Assembly (NCBI GenBank): GCA_945897365.1
Contig: CAMDFD010000010.1
Location: 1 to 64,000 of the forward strand
DNA length: 64,000 nt
From: Bordetella parapertussis
GTDB taxonomy: Bacteria; Pseudomonadota; Gammaproteobacteria; Burkholderiales; Burkholderiaceae_B
Direction: 5' to 3'
Shown: one piece after another, positions 42,637 through 50,965 of the stretch
Position numbering within the stretch: the stretch's first letter is position 1
Layout of the letters: every line of letters begins with the position of its first letter
Position numbers and translations under genes: made by a program
Notes under the pieces: model-generated
The model's database searches: none
Told to the model about the DNA's origin: nothing
Seen by the model: the letters and a program-made list of their open reading frames with translations, nothing else

Positions 42637-42926
42637 TTGCCCCTAGTCGGTTGCGCCACCCCTGTTTAGTGGTGGGTGAGCGTCTCCGTTGGTCGAAACC
42701 AGATCGACGTAGTTACGATCAAGGTCGCCATCAGCGTTGATGCGCTGCAGCAAACTGTCTGGGCGCACTGGATATACGCTCAGGCAACTCAAACCCCTGA
42801 AAGATTTGTAATTATCCGGGTTGGAAACTCTCACAATCCGGACAGAACTATTGGGCTTTTCAAGATAAAACCAATTCACAAGAGGTATCCTTGAGCTAAT
42901 TTCTAAAATATTGGAGATGGTATTCA
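42637..42926. other. Spacer without a convincing gene
   Basis: About 290 bases between the amidohydrolase and the acyl-CoA dehydrogenase. A 94-codon leftward frame (42643-42927) and a 72-codon rightward frame (42676-42894) cover it on opposite strands; neither looks like a known protein or has a good ribosome-binding site. CCACC and GGTGG near 42656-42676 could form a short hairpin without a T-run. A promoter for the downstream dehydrogenase pair may be here. Confidence 0.4.
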
Positions 42927-44138
42927 ATGAATTTCACATTCAATCCCGCAGAGGAACAGCTGCGCACCGAAGTGCGTGCGTTTCTGGTTGAGCATTTCAC
43001 GGATCACGTGCGGGCTGAAAATGCTGCCGGTAAGCGAGGGGAGGGTTGGGGCGAAGCCATCCGCGACTTCTTTGAAAAGGTCAATCAAAAGCGCTGGTTT
43101 GCCTGGAGTTGGCCGACGGAGTTTGGTGGCGGTGGGGGCGACAGAACAGCCCAGTTTGTCATCGAAGAAGAGTTTTATCGCTACACCGGTATTACGCTTG
43201 GGGGAGGCACTGGTGCACCTTCAATCTTGATGTTTGGTACTGCCGCTCAGAAAGAAGAGTTTGTACCGCGCTCGATTAAGCGTGAAATCATTTTTTGCCA
43301 AGGTTATAGCGAACCGGGCTGTGGCACAGACCTTGCAGGTATCCGTTGTCGTGCCAAGCGTGTTGGCGACAAGTACATCATCACAGGTCAAAAAATCTAT
43401 ACGACGAACGCACAGAATGCGACGCATATCTATTTGATGGTGCGCACGGATCCGGAGTCCGTGCGTCATCGCGGCTTATCGATTTTGCTTGTTCCCATGG
43501 GGATGCCCGGCATGACGGTGCGTCCGCTCTGGACTGTGCAAAACGATCCGCCTGCGCCTTTTGGTACAACCTATGGAGAAGAGCGTACTAACGAGGTGTT
43601 CTTTGATGATGTTGAGGTCCCTGTTACGTGTCTGCTAGGCGATGAGGGCGGAGGCTGGGAAGTCGCCAGACGTGGCTTGAATCTGGATCGCGTCGGTGCT
43701 TGGCGTTACTTGATTTCGGTCATGCGTGACGAAGATATCGTCAATTGGTTGCACACTGAGGGAGAGCTTCAGGATACCTTGCGTGATGACCCACAGGTGC
43801 GCGACAAGATCGCCGAAATGTGGATCGAGGGCGAGGTGTGTCGTTTGATGACAATGCGCAGTATCAGTATCGAGCAGCATGGTGGAAAATTTACGTATGA
43901 GGGCTCCGCTGAAAAAGTATTCGCACCTGAGCATAGTGTGCGCGCGACCGAAGCCTATAGCCAGATCTTGGGACCGTTTGCACAGCTGATGCAAGGCTCT
44001 CCGGACGCGATCGAAAAAGGTATTTTTGCCCATAATATTCTTGGTGCGTATCAGTCGACCATCAACCACGGAAGTGTGCAGGTGATGCGCGATCAGGTCG
44101 CCCGCATCGGTCTTGGTTTGCCGCGAGCCGCAAAATAA
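42927..44138 (+). CDS. Acyl-CoA dehydrogenase (large partner)
   Basis: A 403-residue acyl-CoA dehydrogenase: WPTEFGGGGGD, CQGYSEPGCGTDLAGIRC, GQKIYTTNAQN and EVFFDDVEVPVTCLLGDEGGGW are in order. The C-terminal motif is INHGSVQVMRDQVA in place of IEGTNEIQR, so the standard catalytic glutamate is missing and this is a divergent or heteromer-forming member. It is followed 22 bases later by a second dehydrogenase, suggesting an alpha-beta heteromer as in FadE pairs. Confidence 0.85.
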   Translation: MNFTFNPAEEQLRTEVRAFLVEHFTDHVRAENAAGKRGEGWGEAIRDFFEKVNQKRWFAWSWPTEFGGGGGDRTAQFVIEEEFYRYTGITLGGGTGAPSILMFGTAAQKEEFVPRSIKREIIFCQGYSEPGCGTDLAGIRCRAKRVGDKYIITGQKIYTTNAQNATHIYLMVRTDPESVRHRGLSILLVPMGMPGMTVRPLWTVQNDPPAPFGTTYGEERTNEVFFDDVEVPVTCLLGDEGGGWEVARRGLNLDRVGAWRYLISVMRDEDIVNWLHTEGELQDTLRDDPQVRDKIAEMWIEGEVCRLMTMRSISIEQHGGKFTYEGSAEKVFAPEHSVRATEAYSQILGPFAQLMQGSPDAIEKGIFAHNILGAYQSTINHGSVQVMRDQVARIGLGLPRAAK

Positions 44139-44160
44139 TAAAGAGACAGGTGATTAAAAA

Positions 44161-45318
44161 ATGGATATTTTGCTTGATGATCAAGAAGTACAGATCCGGG
44201 AAGCTGCTGCTGAGTTCTTAGCGGGCGAGTGCACGCCTGCGCTCGTACGTCAGGTTGAAACTGGCGCAGTGCAATACTCTCCAGAGTTGTGGTCAAAATT
44301 TGCAGAGAATGGCTGGTTACAGTTGTGCCTGTCGCATCAAGCGGGTGGCGAGGCGCTTGCTTTGCCTTACCTTGGTTTGCTGTTTGAGGTAGCTGGTTAT
44401 CATATCGCTCCGATTCCGCTGCATGCAACGATGGTGCCTGCGATAATCATTGACCGCTATGGCAGCCCTGAACAGGTGGCGATGTTGCAAGCTGTGATTG
44501 CAGGTGAGTTGATCATGAGTCATGCGGTCGCCGAGCAGACAGGACGCTGGTCAATCGATGAGATCGCGCTGCAGGGTCGTATCGAAGGTCAGGAACTGGT
44601 GTTGAACGGTTGTAAAAATTTTGTTGGTAGTTATCGGGCGTCTCAGCAATGCATGGTGATTTATCGCGATGCGAATGCGCCTCATCAACTCGGTGTGGTG
44701 CTGGTTTCTACGGAGACGAAGGGTCTGAGTAGTGAAGCCTTGATATCGATGGCCAAGGATGGCGAGTCAAAAGTTCAGTTTAATGCTGTGCGCGTACCTC
44801 TGGCCGCGCGCATCGGCAATGCTGATTCAGGCAATCTCATCGCAAGAGAATTGATGGACCTGTCCTCTGTTCTGTATGCTTCAATGATTGCAGGTGCTGC
44901 CCGTCGAACACTAGATATGGCGGTCGCGCACGCGAAGCAGCGAGAGGCTTTTGGTCAGCCGATTGGAGCATTTCAGGCGATTCAGCATTTGTGTGCAAAC
45001 ATGATGAACGCCATCGATGGCACTACCATGCTCTCTCGCGAAGCACTGTGGCGCATGCAAGAAAACCTTCCCTACCAGGTCAATGTCGCGCAGGCGAAAT
45101 CTTTTGGCAACGAACAGTGCATGATGGTGGTCCGTTCTGCCCAACAGATTCACGGTGGTATGGGTTTTATCCGAGATTTTGATTTAAATCTTTGGTATCG
45201 ACGAGTGGGTTCTTGGAGCTTGAGAGGAGGCACCTCTGCCGAACATCGAAAAACGATTGCGGCTGCGTTGATTGATCAGCCAAGGCGCGTGAGGATTGGT
45301 TCGGTTCCGCAATTGTGA
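44161..45318 (+). CDS. Acyl-CoA dehydrogenase (small partner)
   Basis: A 385-residue acyl-CoA dehydrogenase of the small-subunit type. The beta domain is divergent (VAEQTGRWSIDEIAL), the C-terminal helices are conserved: AKQREAFGQPIGAFQAIQH and IHGGMGFIRDFDLNLWYRR. It probably pairs with the gene 22 bases upstream. The metallo-beta-lactamase-fold gene follows directly. The substrate is unknown. Confidence 0.83.
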   Translation: MDILLDDQEVQIREAAAEFLAGECTPALVRQVETGAVQYSPELWSKFAENGWLQLCLSHQAGGEALALPYLGLLFEVAGYHIAPIPLHATMVPAIIIDRYGSPEQVAMLQAVIAGELIMSHAVAEQTGRWSIDEIALQGRIEGQELVLNGCKNFVGSYRASQQCMVIYRDANAPHQLGVVLVSTETKGLSSEALISMAKDGESKVQFNAVRVPLAARIGNADSGNLIARELMDLSSVLYASMIAGAARRTLDMAVAHAKQREAFGQPIGAFQAIQHLCANMMNAIDGTTMLSREALWRMQENLPYQVNVAQAKSFGNEQCMMVVRSAQQIHGGMGFIRDFDLNLWYRRVGSWSLRGGTSAEHRKTIAAALIDQPRRVRIGSVPQL

Positions 45319-45343
45319 GCAAACTTCTAAAAGGAAATACGCC

Positions 45344-46306
45344 ATGATCACTAGACTTAAATTTCTCGGTGCTGGCTTAGCTGCCGCGGCTTTGCTCGTA
45401 TTTTCTCCGGTTTGGGCACAAGGCGCTCCTGATCTCGGGACGCCCACTTTACCTGCTCCGGGCTTTAAAAAACTGAAAGTCGGCGAGATGGAAGTGATTG
45501 CCTTAAACGATGGTATCGGACGCCGTCCTTTAGTAGCGGAGTTTGTGAAAAACGCACCGCTTGATGAAGTAAAAGCCTTATTGGCTTCGCAAAACTTACC
45601 GACCCACTATATCGATGTGCCTTTCACACCCTTTTTAATCGTGAATGGAAATCAGCGTTATTTGATGGATACGGGCTTTGCCAATAACGGCGGACCGACA
45701 ACAGGTAAGCTGATCGAAAATATGGCGATCGCAGGTTACAAACCTGCAGACATCAATCATGTTGTGATCAGTCATTTTCATGGTGATCATATTAATGGCT
45801 TGCTTTACAAAGACGGATCGCTGGTTTATCCAAACGCCAAGGTGTATGTGCCAGCGAGCGAATATGCGTTTTGGATGGATAAAGACCGCATGGAAAAAGC
45901 ACCTGCCGGCTTGAAAGGGGCGATGACCAATGCGCAGCGCGTCTTCAACAAGATCCCAGCAGATCGCTTGGTCAAGTTTGAATCGGGTTCTGAGGTCGCG
46001 CCGGGCATCACTTCGGTTGCCGCCTTTGGCCATACACCCGGCCACTCACTTTTTACGGTGAAATCTGGCGGTCAGTCGTTTATTTATGTTGCAGACTTGA
46101 CCAACGTGCCTGAGTTATTTGCGCGTAATCCTGACTGGGCTGTGACGTTTGATATGGATCCTGAAATGGCACGTCAAACGCGTCGCAAAATTTTTGACAT
46201 GATTGTCAAAGAAAAGATGATGGCGGGTGGTTTCCATTTCCCATTCCCTGCGATGGGCACCATCACACCTTCTGGAAATGGTTATCAGTTCAATCCGATG
46301 AAGTAA
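45344..46306 (+). CDS. Secreted metallo-beta-lactamase-fold hydrolase
   Basis: A 320-residue MBL-fold protein with a signal peptide ending near PVWAQ and the zinc site SHFHGDH (143-149), plus FGHTPGHS and VADLTN for the remaining ligands. It resembles lactonase/RomA-like hydrolases rather than antibiotic beta-lactamases. The start at 45344 (AAAAGGAAATACGCC upstream) gives the export signal; the longer frame overlaps the dehydrogenase. A periplasmic hydrolase at the end of the catabolic series could open an ester or lactone before uptake. Confidence 0.82.
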   Translation: MITRLKFLGAGLAAAALLVFSPVWAQGAPDLGTPTLPAPGFKKLKVGEMEVIALNDGIGRRPLVAEFVKNAPLDEVKALLASQNLPTHYIDVPFTPFLIVNGNQRYLMDTGFANNGGPTTGKLIENMAIAGYKPADINHVVISHFHGDHINGLLYKDGSLVYPNAKVYVPASEYAFWMDKDRMEKAPAGLKGAMTNAQRVFNKIPADRLVKFESGSEVAPGITSVAAFGHTPGHSLFTVKSGGQSFIYVADLTNVPELFARNPDWAVTFDMDPEMARQTRRKIFDMIVKEKMMAGGFHFPFPAMGTITPSGNGYQFNPMK

Positions 46307-46371
46307 ATGGGGTTTTGTCCGCTCAAGCGTCTTACAATCGTTACATATGACATTTTGGGCGGGCATCAACC

Positions 46372-47622
46372 ATGAAATTTTTGAATAGTCGCTGGGCAAT
46401 ATCGTTTTGGTCCGGCATTGCGACCAAAGGATTTTTCGCTATAGGTTTGCTTTTGAGCGTCTCTGCAGTCACTGCTCAAACGACTAGCTTTGATGCCTGT
46501 GTGAAGGGATTGCGCCAATCAGTTGTTTCTCAAGGAATTCAAGGGGCGGTATTTGATCGCGCGATGAAGGCAGTTGAGTCCGATCCCGATGTACTGAAGG
46601 CTTTTTCTTTTCAGCCTGAGTTCAGAACAGCGATTTGGGATTATCTTGCAGGTCTTGTGGATCAAGAGCGCGTGGAGGATGGACGTGCCAAGCTAAAAGA
46701 ATGGTCCAAAGTTTTAGCCGAAGCTGAGAAAAAATATGGGGTTGATCGCAATGTGATTGTCGCTGTCTGGGGTGTGGAGTCCAATTATGGACGCATCCAG
46801 GGCAAGCGCGAGATCGTGCGTTCTCTAACAACCTTAATTTGTGCGGACAAGAGGCAAGCATTTTTCAGAGGTGAGTTGCTCGCGACGTTGCGAATTTTGC
46901 AAAGTGGAGATATTCCAGCTGAATTGCTCGTGGGCTCTTGGGCGGGTGCGTTTGGTCAAACGCAGTTTATGCCGACGACATATCAACGACTGGCTGTTGA
47001 TTTTGATGGTGATGGTCGCCGCGATATTGTGGGCTCTGTCCCAGATGCTTTGGGTTCCACTGCAAATTTTTTGCAAAAAGCCGGTTGGGTGACTGGTCAG
47101 CCTTGGGGTGTGGAGGTCAAGTTGCCTGCAAATTACTCTGGACCTTCGGGGCGCCGTACCAAACAGTCTTTGGCGCAGTGGAAAAGTTTGGGTATTCATC
47201 CGTTGAAAAGTACGAGTAAGGCCGGACAAGTCACGAGTATTTCTAGCTTACCTGAAACGACACAAGCCGCACTTCTGCTTCCGGCGGGTGCTCAAGGCCC
47301 CGCATTTTTAGTATTTCGAAATTTCGATGCCATTTTTAGCTACAACGCGGCTGAGTCCTATGCGCTAGCGATCGCACACCTAAGTGATCGACTGCGTGGT
47401 GGTGGAGCGTTTCAAACGGCATGGCCCACGGATGATCCAGGAACAAGTCGAGCTGAACGACGCCAAATTCAACAAGCACTGTTAGACCGCGGTTATGACA
47501 TTGGTGAAGTCGATGGCTTAATCGGTGCAAAAAGCCGTGAGGCGATCAGTGCCTTTCAAAAGTCCAAGGGTATGACCGTGAATGGTCGCGCGGGGCAGCA
47601 GGTATTAAAGGCGCTGCGATAA
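46372..47622 (+). CDS. MltB-family lytic murein transglycosylase with peptidoglycan-binding domain
   Basis: A 416-residue cell-wall enzyme: signal peptide to about residue 36 (VTAQ), SLT_2/MltB domain with catalytic glutamate E136 in AVWGVESNYGR, GAFGQTQFMPTTY and VDFDGDGRRD, then a C-terminal PG_binding_1 domain (ERRQIQQALLDRGYDIGEVDGLIGAKSREAI). It cleaves the MurNAc-GlcNAc bond to form 1,6-anhydro ends. No lipobox cysteine follows the leader, so it is likely soluble periplasmic. It is followed by the antiporter gene by ten bases. Confidence 0.9.
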   Translation: MKFLNSRWAISFWSGIATKGFFAIGLLLSVSAVTAQTTSFDACVKGLRQSVVSQGIQGAVFDRAMKAVESDPDVLKAFSFQPEFRTAIWDYLAGLVDQERVEDGRAKLKEWSKVLAEAEKKYGVDRNVIVAVWGVESNYGRIQGKREIVRSLTTLICADKRQAFFRGELLATLRILQSGDIPAELLVGSWAGAFGQTQFMPTTYQRLAVDFDGDGRRDIVGSVPDALGSTANFLQKAGWVTGQPWGVEVKLPANYSGPSGRRTKQSLAQWKSLGIHPLKSTSKAGQVTSISSLPETTQAALLLPAGAQGPAFLVFRNFDAIFSYNAAESYALAIAHLSDRLRGGGAFQTAWPTDDPGTSRAERRQIQQALLDRGYDIGEVDGLIGAKSREAISAFQKSKGMTVNGRAGQQVLKALR

Positions 47623-47632
47623 AGAGGCATCG

Positions 47633-49213
47633 ATGTTAGTCACGCTCGTAGGCCTGGCCTTTTTATTTGGACTGATACTCAAACGCGTGGGCTTGCCACC
47701 GATGGTGGGGTTTTTGCTTGCGGGTTTTGTTTTTAACCTCTCGGGCTTTGAGGCGCCCGAAGGGTTGAGCATGATTTCGCAGCTCGGCGTGACTTTATTG
47801 CTGTTTTCAATTGGCCTGAAACTCGATTTCAAAAGCTTTGCGAACAACGAAATCTGGGGAGTTTCGTTCGCACACATTATCGTTTCGACTTTGTTTTATG
47901 CGGGCGTATTATGGCTCGGTCAGACATTGATTCCCTCAACGATATTTGACATTTCTCCAGCGGTCATTTTGCTTGTGGCATTTACTTTGTCATTTTCAAG
48001 TACTGTTTATGCCGTCAAAGTTCTTGAGGATCGTGACGATATGCGTGCCTTTTATGGCAAGGTCGCGATTGGAATATTGATCATGCAAGATATTTTTGCC
48101 GTCATTTTTCTAACGGTGAGTGAGGCGAAATATCCTTCGGTCTGGGCGCTGTCGCTATTATTATTACCCGTGATTCGTAAAATTCTATTTAAGTTGCTCG
48201 ATGCGGCAGGACATGGTGAGTTATTAGTACTAAGCGGACTATTTTTTGCGCTTGGTGCGGGGTTTGAGTATTTTGTCTCGATTGGTATCAAAGGCGACTT
48301 AGGTGCTTTGGTGTTTGGCGCTTTGTTAGCCAGCCATCCCAAAGCAAGCGATTTATCAAAGTCGCTCTTTAGTTTTAAAGAATTGATGCTGGTCGGTTTT
48401 TTTCTATCGATCGGTATGCAAGGACTGCCAACACCCACGATTATTTTTGTTTCATTATTCTTGTGTGCTTTGCTGCCATTTAAAACTTTTATCTACTACT
48501 TAATACTCGAATTTTTTGGCCTACGCGCGCGGACGTCTTTATTTGTATCCCTCAATCTAGCCACTTATTCCGAATTCGCCTTGATCGTGGCGGCTCTGTG
48601 CGTGATGAAGGGATGGTTGCCTGTCGATTGGCTCATCATCATGGCGATTTGTGTGAGTTTTAGTTTCGCCTTGGCAGCACCCTTTTCGTTGGGATCCGAA
48701 AATCTCTACAAACGATATAAAAGATTTTGGAATTCTTTTCAAAAGCCTGTGCACCATCCGCGGGATCAATTGATTCAGACGGGTGAGGCTCGTGTGCTCG
48801 TGATCGGTATGGGTCGTGTTGGATGCGGTGCGTATGACAATCTCAGTTCATATTTTGATCAAAAAATCATCGGTATCGAACACGATACTCAGCGCGTGAA
48901 ACAACAATGCGATGCAGGGAGAAATGTAGTGTACGGGGATGCAACCGACTCGGATTTTTGGAGCAAACTCAAAACAGGTACGACGCTAGAGTTGATTATT
49001 CTGGCGATGCCTAACCACCGCAGCAATATTTATGCAGCCCACCAAATTGTCGGTAGTGCGCTAAGTTGTAAGATCGTTGCCATCGCCAAGTTCGAGAGTG
49101 AGGTTGAGGAGCTTGCAGCCTTGGGTGTTCCATCGTTCAATATTTACTCCGAAGCGGGTTCTAGTCTGGCTAGGCATGCGTTGGATGCGCTACAAGATCG
49201 AGTTCGAGCTTAG
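47633..49213 (+). CDS. CPA2-family cation:proton antiporter with RCK/TrkA-N domain
   Basis: A 526-residue membrane protein. About twelve spans fill residues 1-365, including the CPA2 core stretches GFLLAGF and FSIGLKLDF, then a cytosolic NAD-binding TrkA-N domain from about 385 (ARVLVIGMGRVGCGAYDNL, GIEHD, VVYGDATDSDFW). This layout matches KefB/KefC/YbaL-like potassium efflux systems, without the extra C-terminal RCK_C domain. AAAGAGG precedes the ATG at 47633. The transported ion is likely K+ or Na+, not provable here. Confidence 0.88.
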   Translation: MLVTLVGLAFLFGLILKRVGLPPMVGFLLAGFVFNLSGFEAPEGLSMISQLGVTLLLFSIGLKLDFKSFANNEIWGVSFAHIIVSTLFYAGVLWLGQTLIPSTIFDISPAVILLVAFTLSFSSTVYAVKVLEDRDDMRAFYGKVAIGILIMQDIFAVIFLTVSEAKYPSVWALSLLLLPVIRKILFKLLDAAGHGELLVLSGLFFALGAGFEYFVSIGIKGDLGALVFGALLASHPKASDLSKSLFSFKELMLVGFFLSIGMQGLPTPTIIFVSLFLCALLPFKTFIYYLILEFFGLRARTSLFVSLNLATYSEFALIVAALCVMKGWLPVDWLIIMAICVSFSFALAAPFSLGSENLYKRYKRFWNSFQKPVHHPRDQLIQTGEARVLVIGMGRVGCGAYDNLSSYFDQKIIGIEHDTQRVKQQCDAGRNVVYGDATDSDFWSKLKTGTTLELIILAMPNHRSNIYAAHQIVGSALSCKIVAIAKFESEVEELAALGVPSFNIYSEAGSSLARHALDALQDRVRA

Positions 49214-49221
49214 TTTGTTGT

Positions 49222-49241
49222 CGAAAAGCATCGACTTTTCG
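49222..49241 (+). terminator. Hairpin after the antiporter gene
   Basis: CGAAAAG (49222-49228) and CTTTTCG (49235-49241) form a perfect 7-bp stem with a six-base loop, nine bases after the antiporter stop. No T-run follows, so it is at best a weak terminator or an mRNA-stabilising hairpin. Confidence 0.3.
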
Positions 49242-49350
49242 GACTTGACTTAAATTGATCATCGATCTGTATGGTGCAGTCAGGGTTTTGGAGTTAAATG
49301 AAAACAATGGCTCTCAATCCGCTCTTTTTGTTTGTTTCATCGCTGCTCAC

Positions 49351-49923
49351 ATGACCACATCGCTCAAACCTCGTCCTCATTCACTTGGTGAATTATTCAG
49401 TACGTTCAGTATGCTTGCGATTCAGGGATTTGGTGGTGTCCTTGCTTTTATTGAGCGTGAGCTTGTCGATAAAAAGAAATGGATGACGCGTGAGGAGTTT
49501 GTCGAGGAATGGGCGATTGCCCGCGCGATGCCTGGCCCTCCAGCGCTCAATCTTTGCATCATGGTTGGCGCTAAATATTTCGGCTGGCGTGGAGCACTCG
49601 CTTCCTTGGCGGGTATGTTTATGTTCCCCACGATGATTATTTTGACGTTGGCGATTGCGTATGCGCACTTTGGAAATCAGCCGCAAATTGTTGATGCGCT
49701 GCGTGGAATGGGTGCGGTCGCAGCCGGCATGATCGGTGCGACTGGACTCAAGCTATTGTCTGCGCTTAAAAAGAATCCATTGGGCGTGAAGGTGTGCGCA
49801 GCGCTCGTGATCTTGAGTTTCGTGGGTATTGCGATTTTGCAATGGCGCTTGTTGTATGTGCTGATCGTACTCGGTGGCATTGGTTATGTTCTTGCTTTCT
49901 TAAAGCTCAAGGAGAAAGCATGA
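49351..49923 (+). CDS. Chromate transporter, N-terminal-type half (ChrA family)
   Basis: A 190-residue half-size CHR protein: FSTFSMLAIQGFGGVLAFIERELVDKKKWMTREEFVEEWAIARAMPGPPALN is the family's N-half signature region. Half-size CHR proteins work as pairs for chromate efflux or anion exchange. The start at 49351 excludes a 32-codon extension that lacks membrane character. The gene ends in an ATGA overlap with its partner. Real substrate (chromate or sulfate-like anions) is not certain. Confidence 0.88.
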   Translation: MTTSLKPRPHSLGELFSTFSMLAIQGFGGVLAFIERELVDKKKWMTREEFVEEWAIARAMPGPPALNLCIMVGAKYFGWRGALASLAGMFMFPTMIILTLAIAYAHFGNQPQIVDALRGMGAVAAGMIGATGLKLLSALKKNPLGVKVCAALVILSFVGIAILQWRLLYVLIVLGGIGYVLAFLKLKEKA

Positions 49924-50513
49924 ACGAGACCCTGACGCTCGCAATGCTGTGGACTGACTGGTTCAATTTGTTCAAGCATTTCGCTTCGATATCGATCGCC
50001 TCAGTGGGCGGTCCGTTAGTGCTTCTGCCTGAAATCTATCATTTTCTTGTGGATAAGCAAAGCTGGTTAACCGATGCGCAGTTCAGCGCTTCGGTCGTGA
50101 TTGCGCAGGCATCACCGGGACCGAATGTCATGTTCGTCGCATTGATGGGATGGAACATCGGCCTGAATGCTGGTGGTTTTGGCTGGGCCGCTTTTTCCGC
50201 ATTAATTTGTATGGCAGGTATTTTGTTACCGAGCTCAGTGTTGATTTTCTTTACCGCGCGTTGGGTTCAAAAGAATCAAGAACTTCGTGCCGTGCGCGCT
50301 TTTAAACTTGGGCTCAGTCCGGTGGTCATTTCCATGATGGTCGCTGCCGGCTGGTTATTGGCGACGGCCAATGCGGATGGTGTGCGTGAATGGCCGCTCT
50401 GGTTATTAGCGGCGGTGACTGCAGCCATTGTTTATCGCACCAAGGTGCACATGTTGCTGCTGCTTGCTATCGGTGCAGCGCTTGGGGCGAGTGGCTTGCT
50501 GGCAGGTTTTTGA
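49920..50513 (+). CDS. Chromate transporter, C-terminal-type half (ChrA family)
   Basis: A 197-residue CHR half-protein with FASISIASVGGPLVLLPEIYHFLVDKQSWLT and VVIAQASPGPNVMFVALMGW, the second-half counterpart of the preceding gene. About six hydrophobic spans are visible. The ATG at 49920 overlaps the upstream stop (ATGA), so the two are made together and likely assemble as a heterodimer. It converges with FKBP, with a strong terminator between them. Confidence 0.88.
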   Translation: MNETLTLAMLWTDWFNLFKHFASISIASVGGPLVLLPEIYHFLVDKQSWLTDAQFSASVVIAQASPGPNVMFVALMGWNIGLNAGGFGWAAFSALICMAGILLPSSVLIFFTARWVQKNQELRAVRAFKLGLSPVVISMMVAAGWLLATANADGVREWPLWLLAAVTAAIVYRTKVHMLLLLAIGAALGASGLLAGF

Positions 50514-50533
50514 TTTTAAGGACACCAAGCAAT

Positions 50534-50569
50534 AAAAAATCCAGACATGCTTTTTTGAGCACGTCTGGA
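50534..50569 (-). terminator. Rho-independent terminator of the FKBP gene
   Basis: Read on the minus strand, TCCAGACGTGCT (50569-50558) pairs with AGCATGTCTGGA (50551-50540) over 12 positions with one mismatch, around a CAAAAA loop. A TTTTTT run follows (50539-50534). It lies 27 bases after the FKBP stop. Confidence 0.85.
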
Positions 50570-50595
50570 AATTAAACGTGTATTTTTTAGACTGC

Positions 50596-50943
50596 TTAGT
50601 TGACTTCGAGCAACTCGACATCAAAGACTAGGGTGGCGTTGGGTGGAATCACGCCACCTGCGCCGCGCGCGCCATAGCCCATTTCGGGAGGGATGATTAG
50701 AGTGCGTTTGCCACCGATTTTCATGCCCGCAACACCTTCGTCCCAGCCGCGGATGACATGACCGGCGCCCAGAGGAAAATCAAACGGATCGCCGCGATCA
50801 CGCGAACTGTCGAACTTGGCACCTTTGTTTTCAGGTGCTGCGGCCTCATGGAGCCAGCCTGTGTAGTGCACAGTGACGTGTGCACCTTTTGTGGCTTCGG
50901 TTCCGCTACCAGCAGCGACTTCAATGATTTCGAGTGAACTCAT
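50596..50943 (-). CDS. FKBP-type peptidyl-prolyl cis-trans isomerase
   Basis: A complete 115-residue FKBP domain without leader or extensions: VTVHYTGWL, FDSSRDRGDPFDFPLGAGHVI, GWDEGVAGMKIGGKRTLIIP, MGYGARGAGGVIPPNATLVFDVELL. It is a cytosolic proline isomerase that assists protein folding. It follows lptF by 22 bases on the same strand and is ended by a clear intrinsic terminator. Function beyond folding is unknown. Confidence 0.95.
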   Translation of the reverse strand: MSSLEIIEVAAGSGTEATKGAHVTVHYTGWLHEAAAPENKGAKFDSSRDRGDPFDFPLGAGHVIRGWDEGVAGMKIGGKRTLIIPPEMGYGARGAGGVIPPNATLVFDVELLEVN

Positions 50944-50965
50944 ATTGTTTCCTATAGGATGAAAA

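Noticed and set aside
42643..42927. 94-codon leftward frame between amidohydrolase and dehydrogenase
   Set aside because: An opposing frame of similar length exists, composition is unconvincing, and nothing in it is recognisable.
45344..46306. Calling the MBL-fold protein an antibiotic beta-lactamase
   Set aside because: The zinc motif is shared by many hydrolases, and context is catabolic; there is no specific support for antibiotic resistance.
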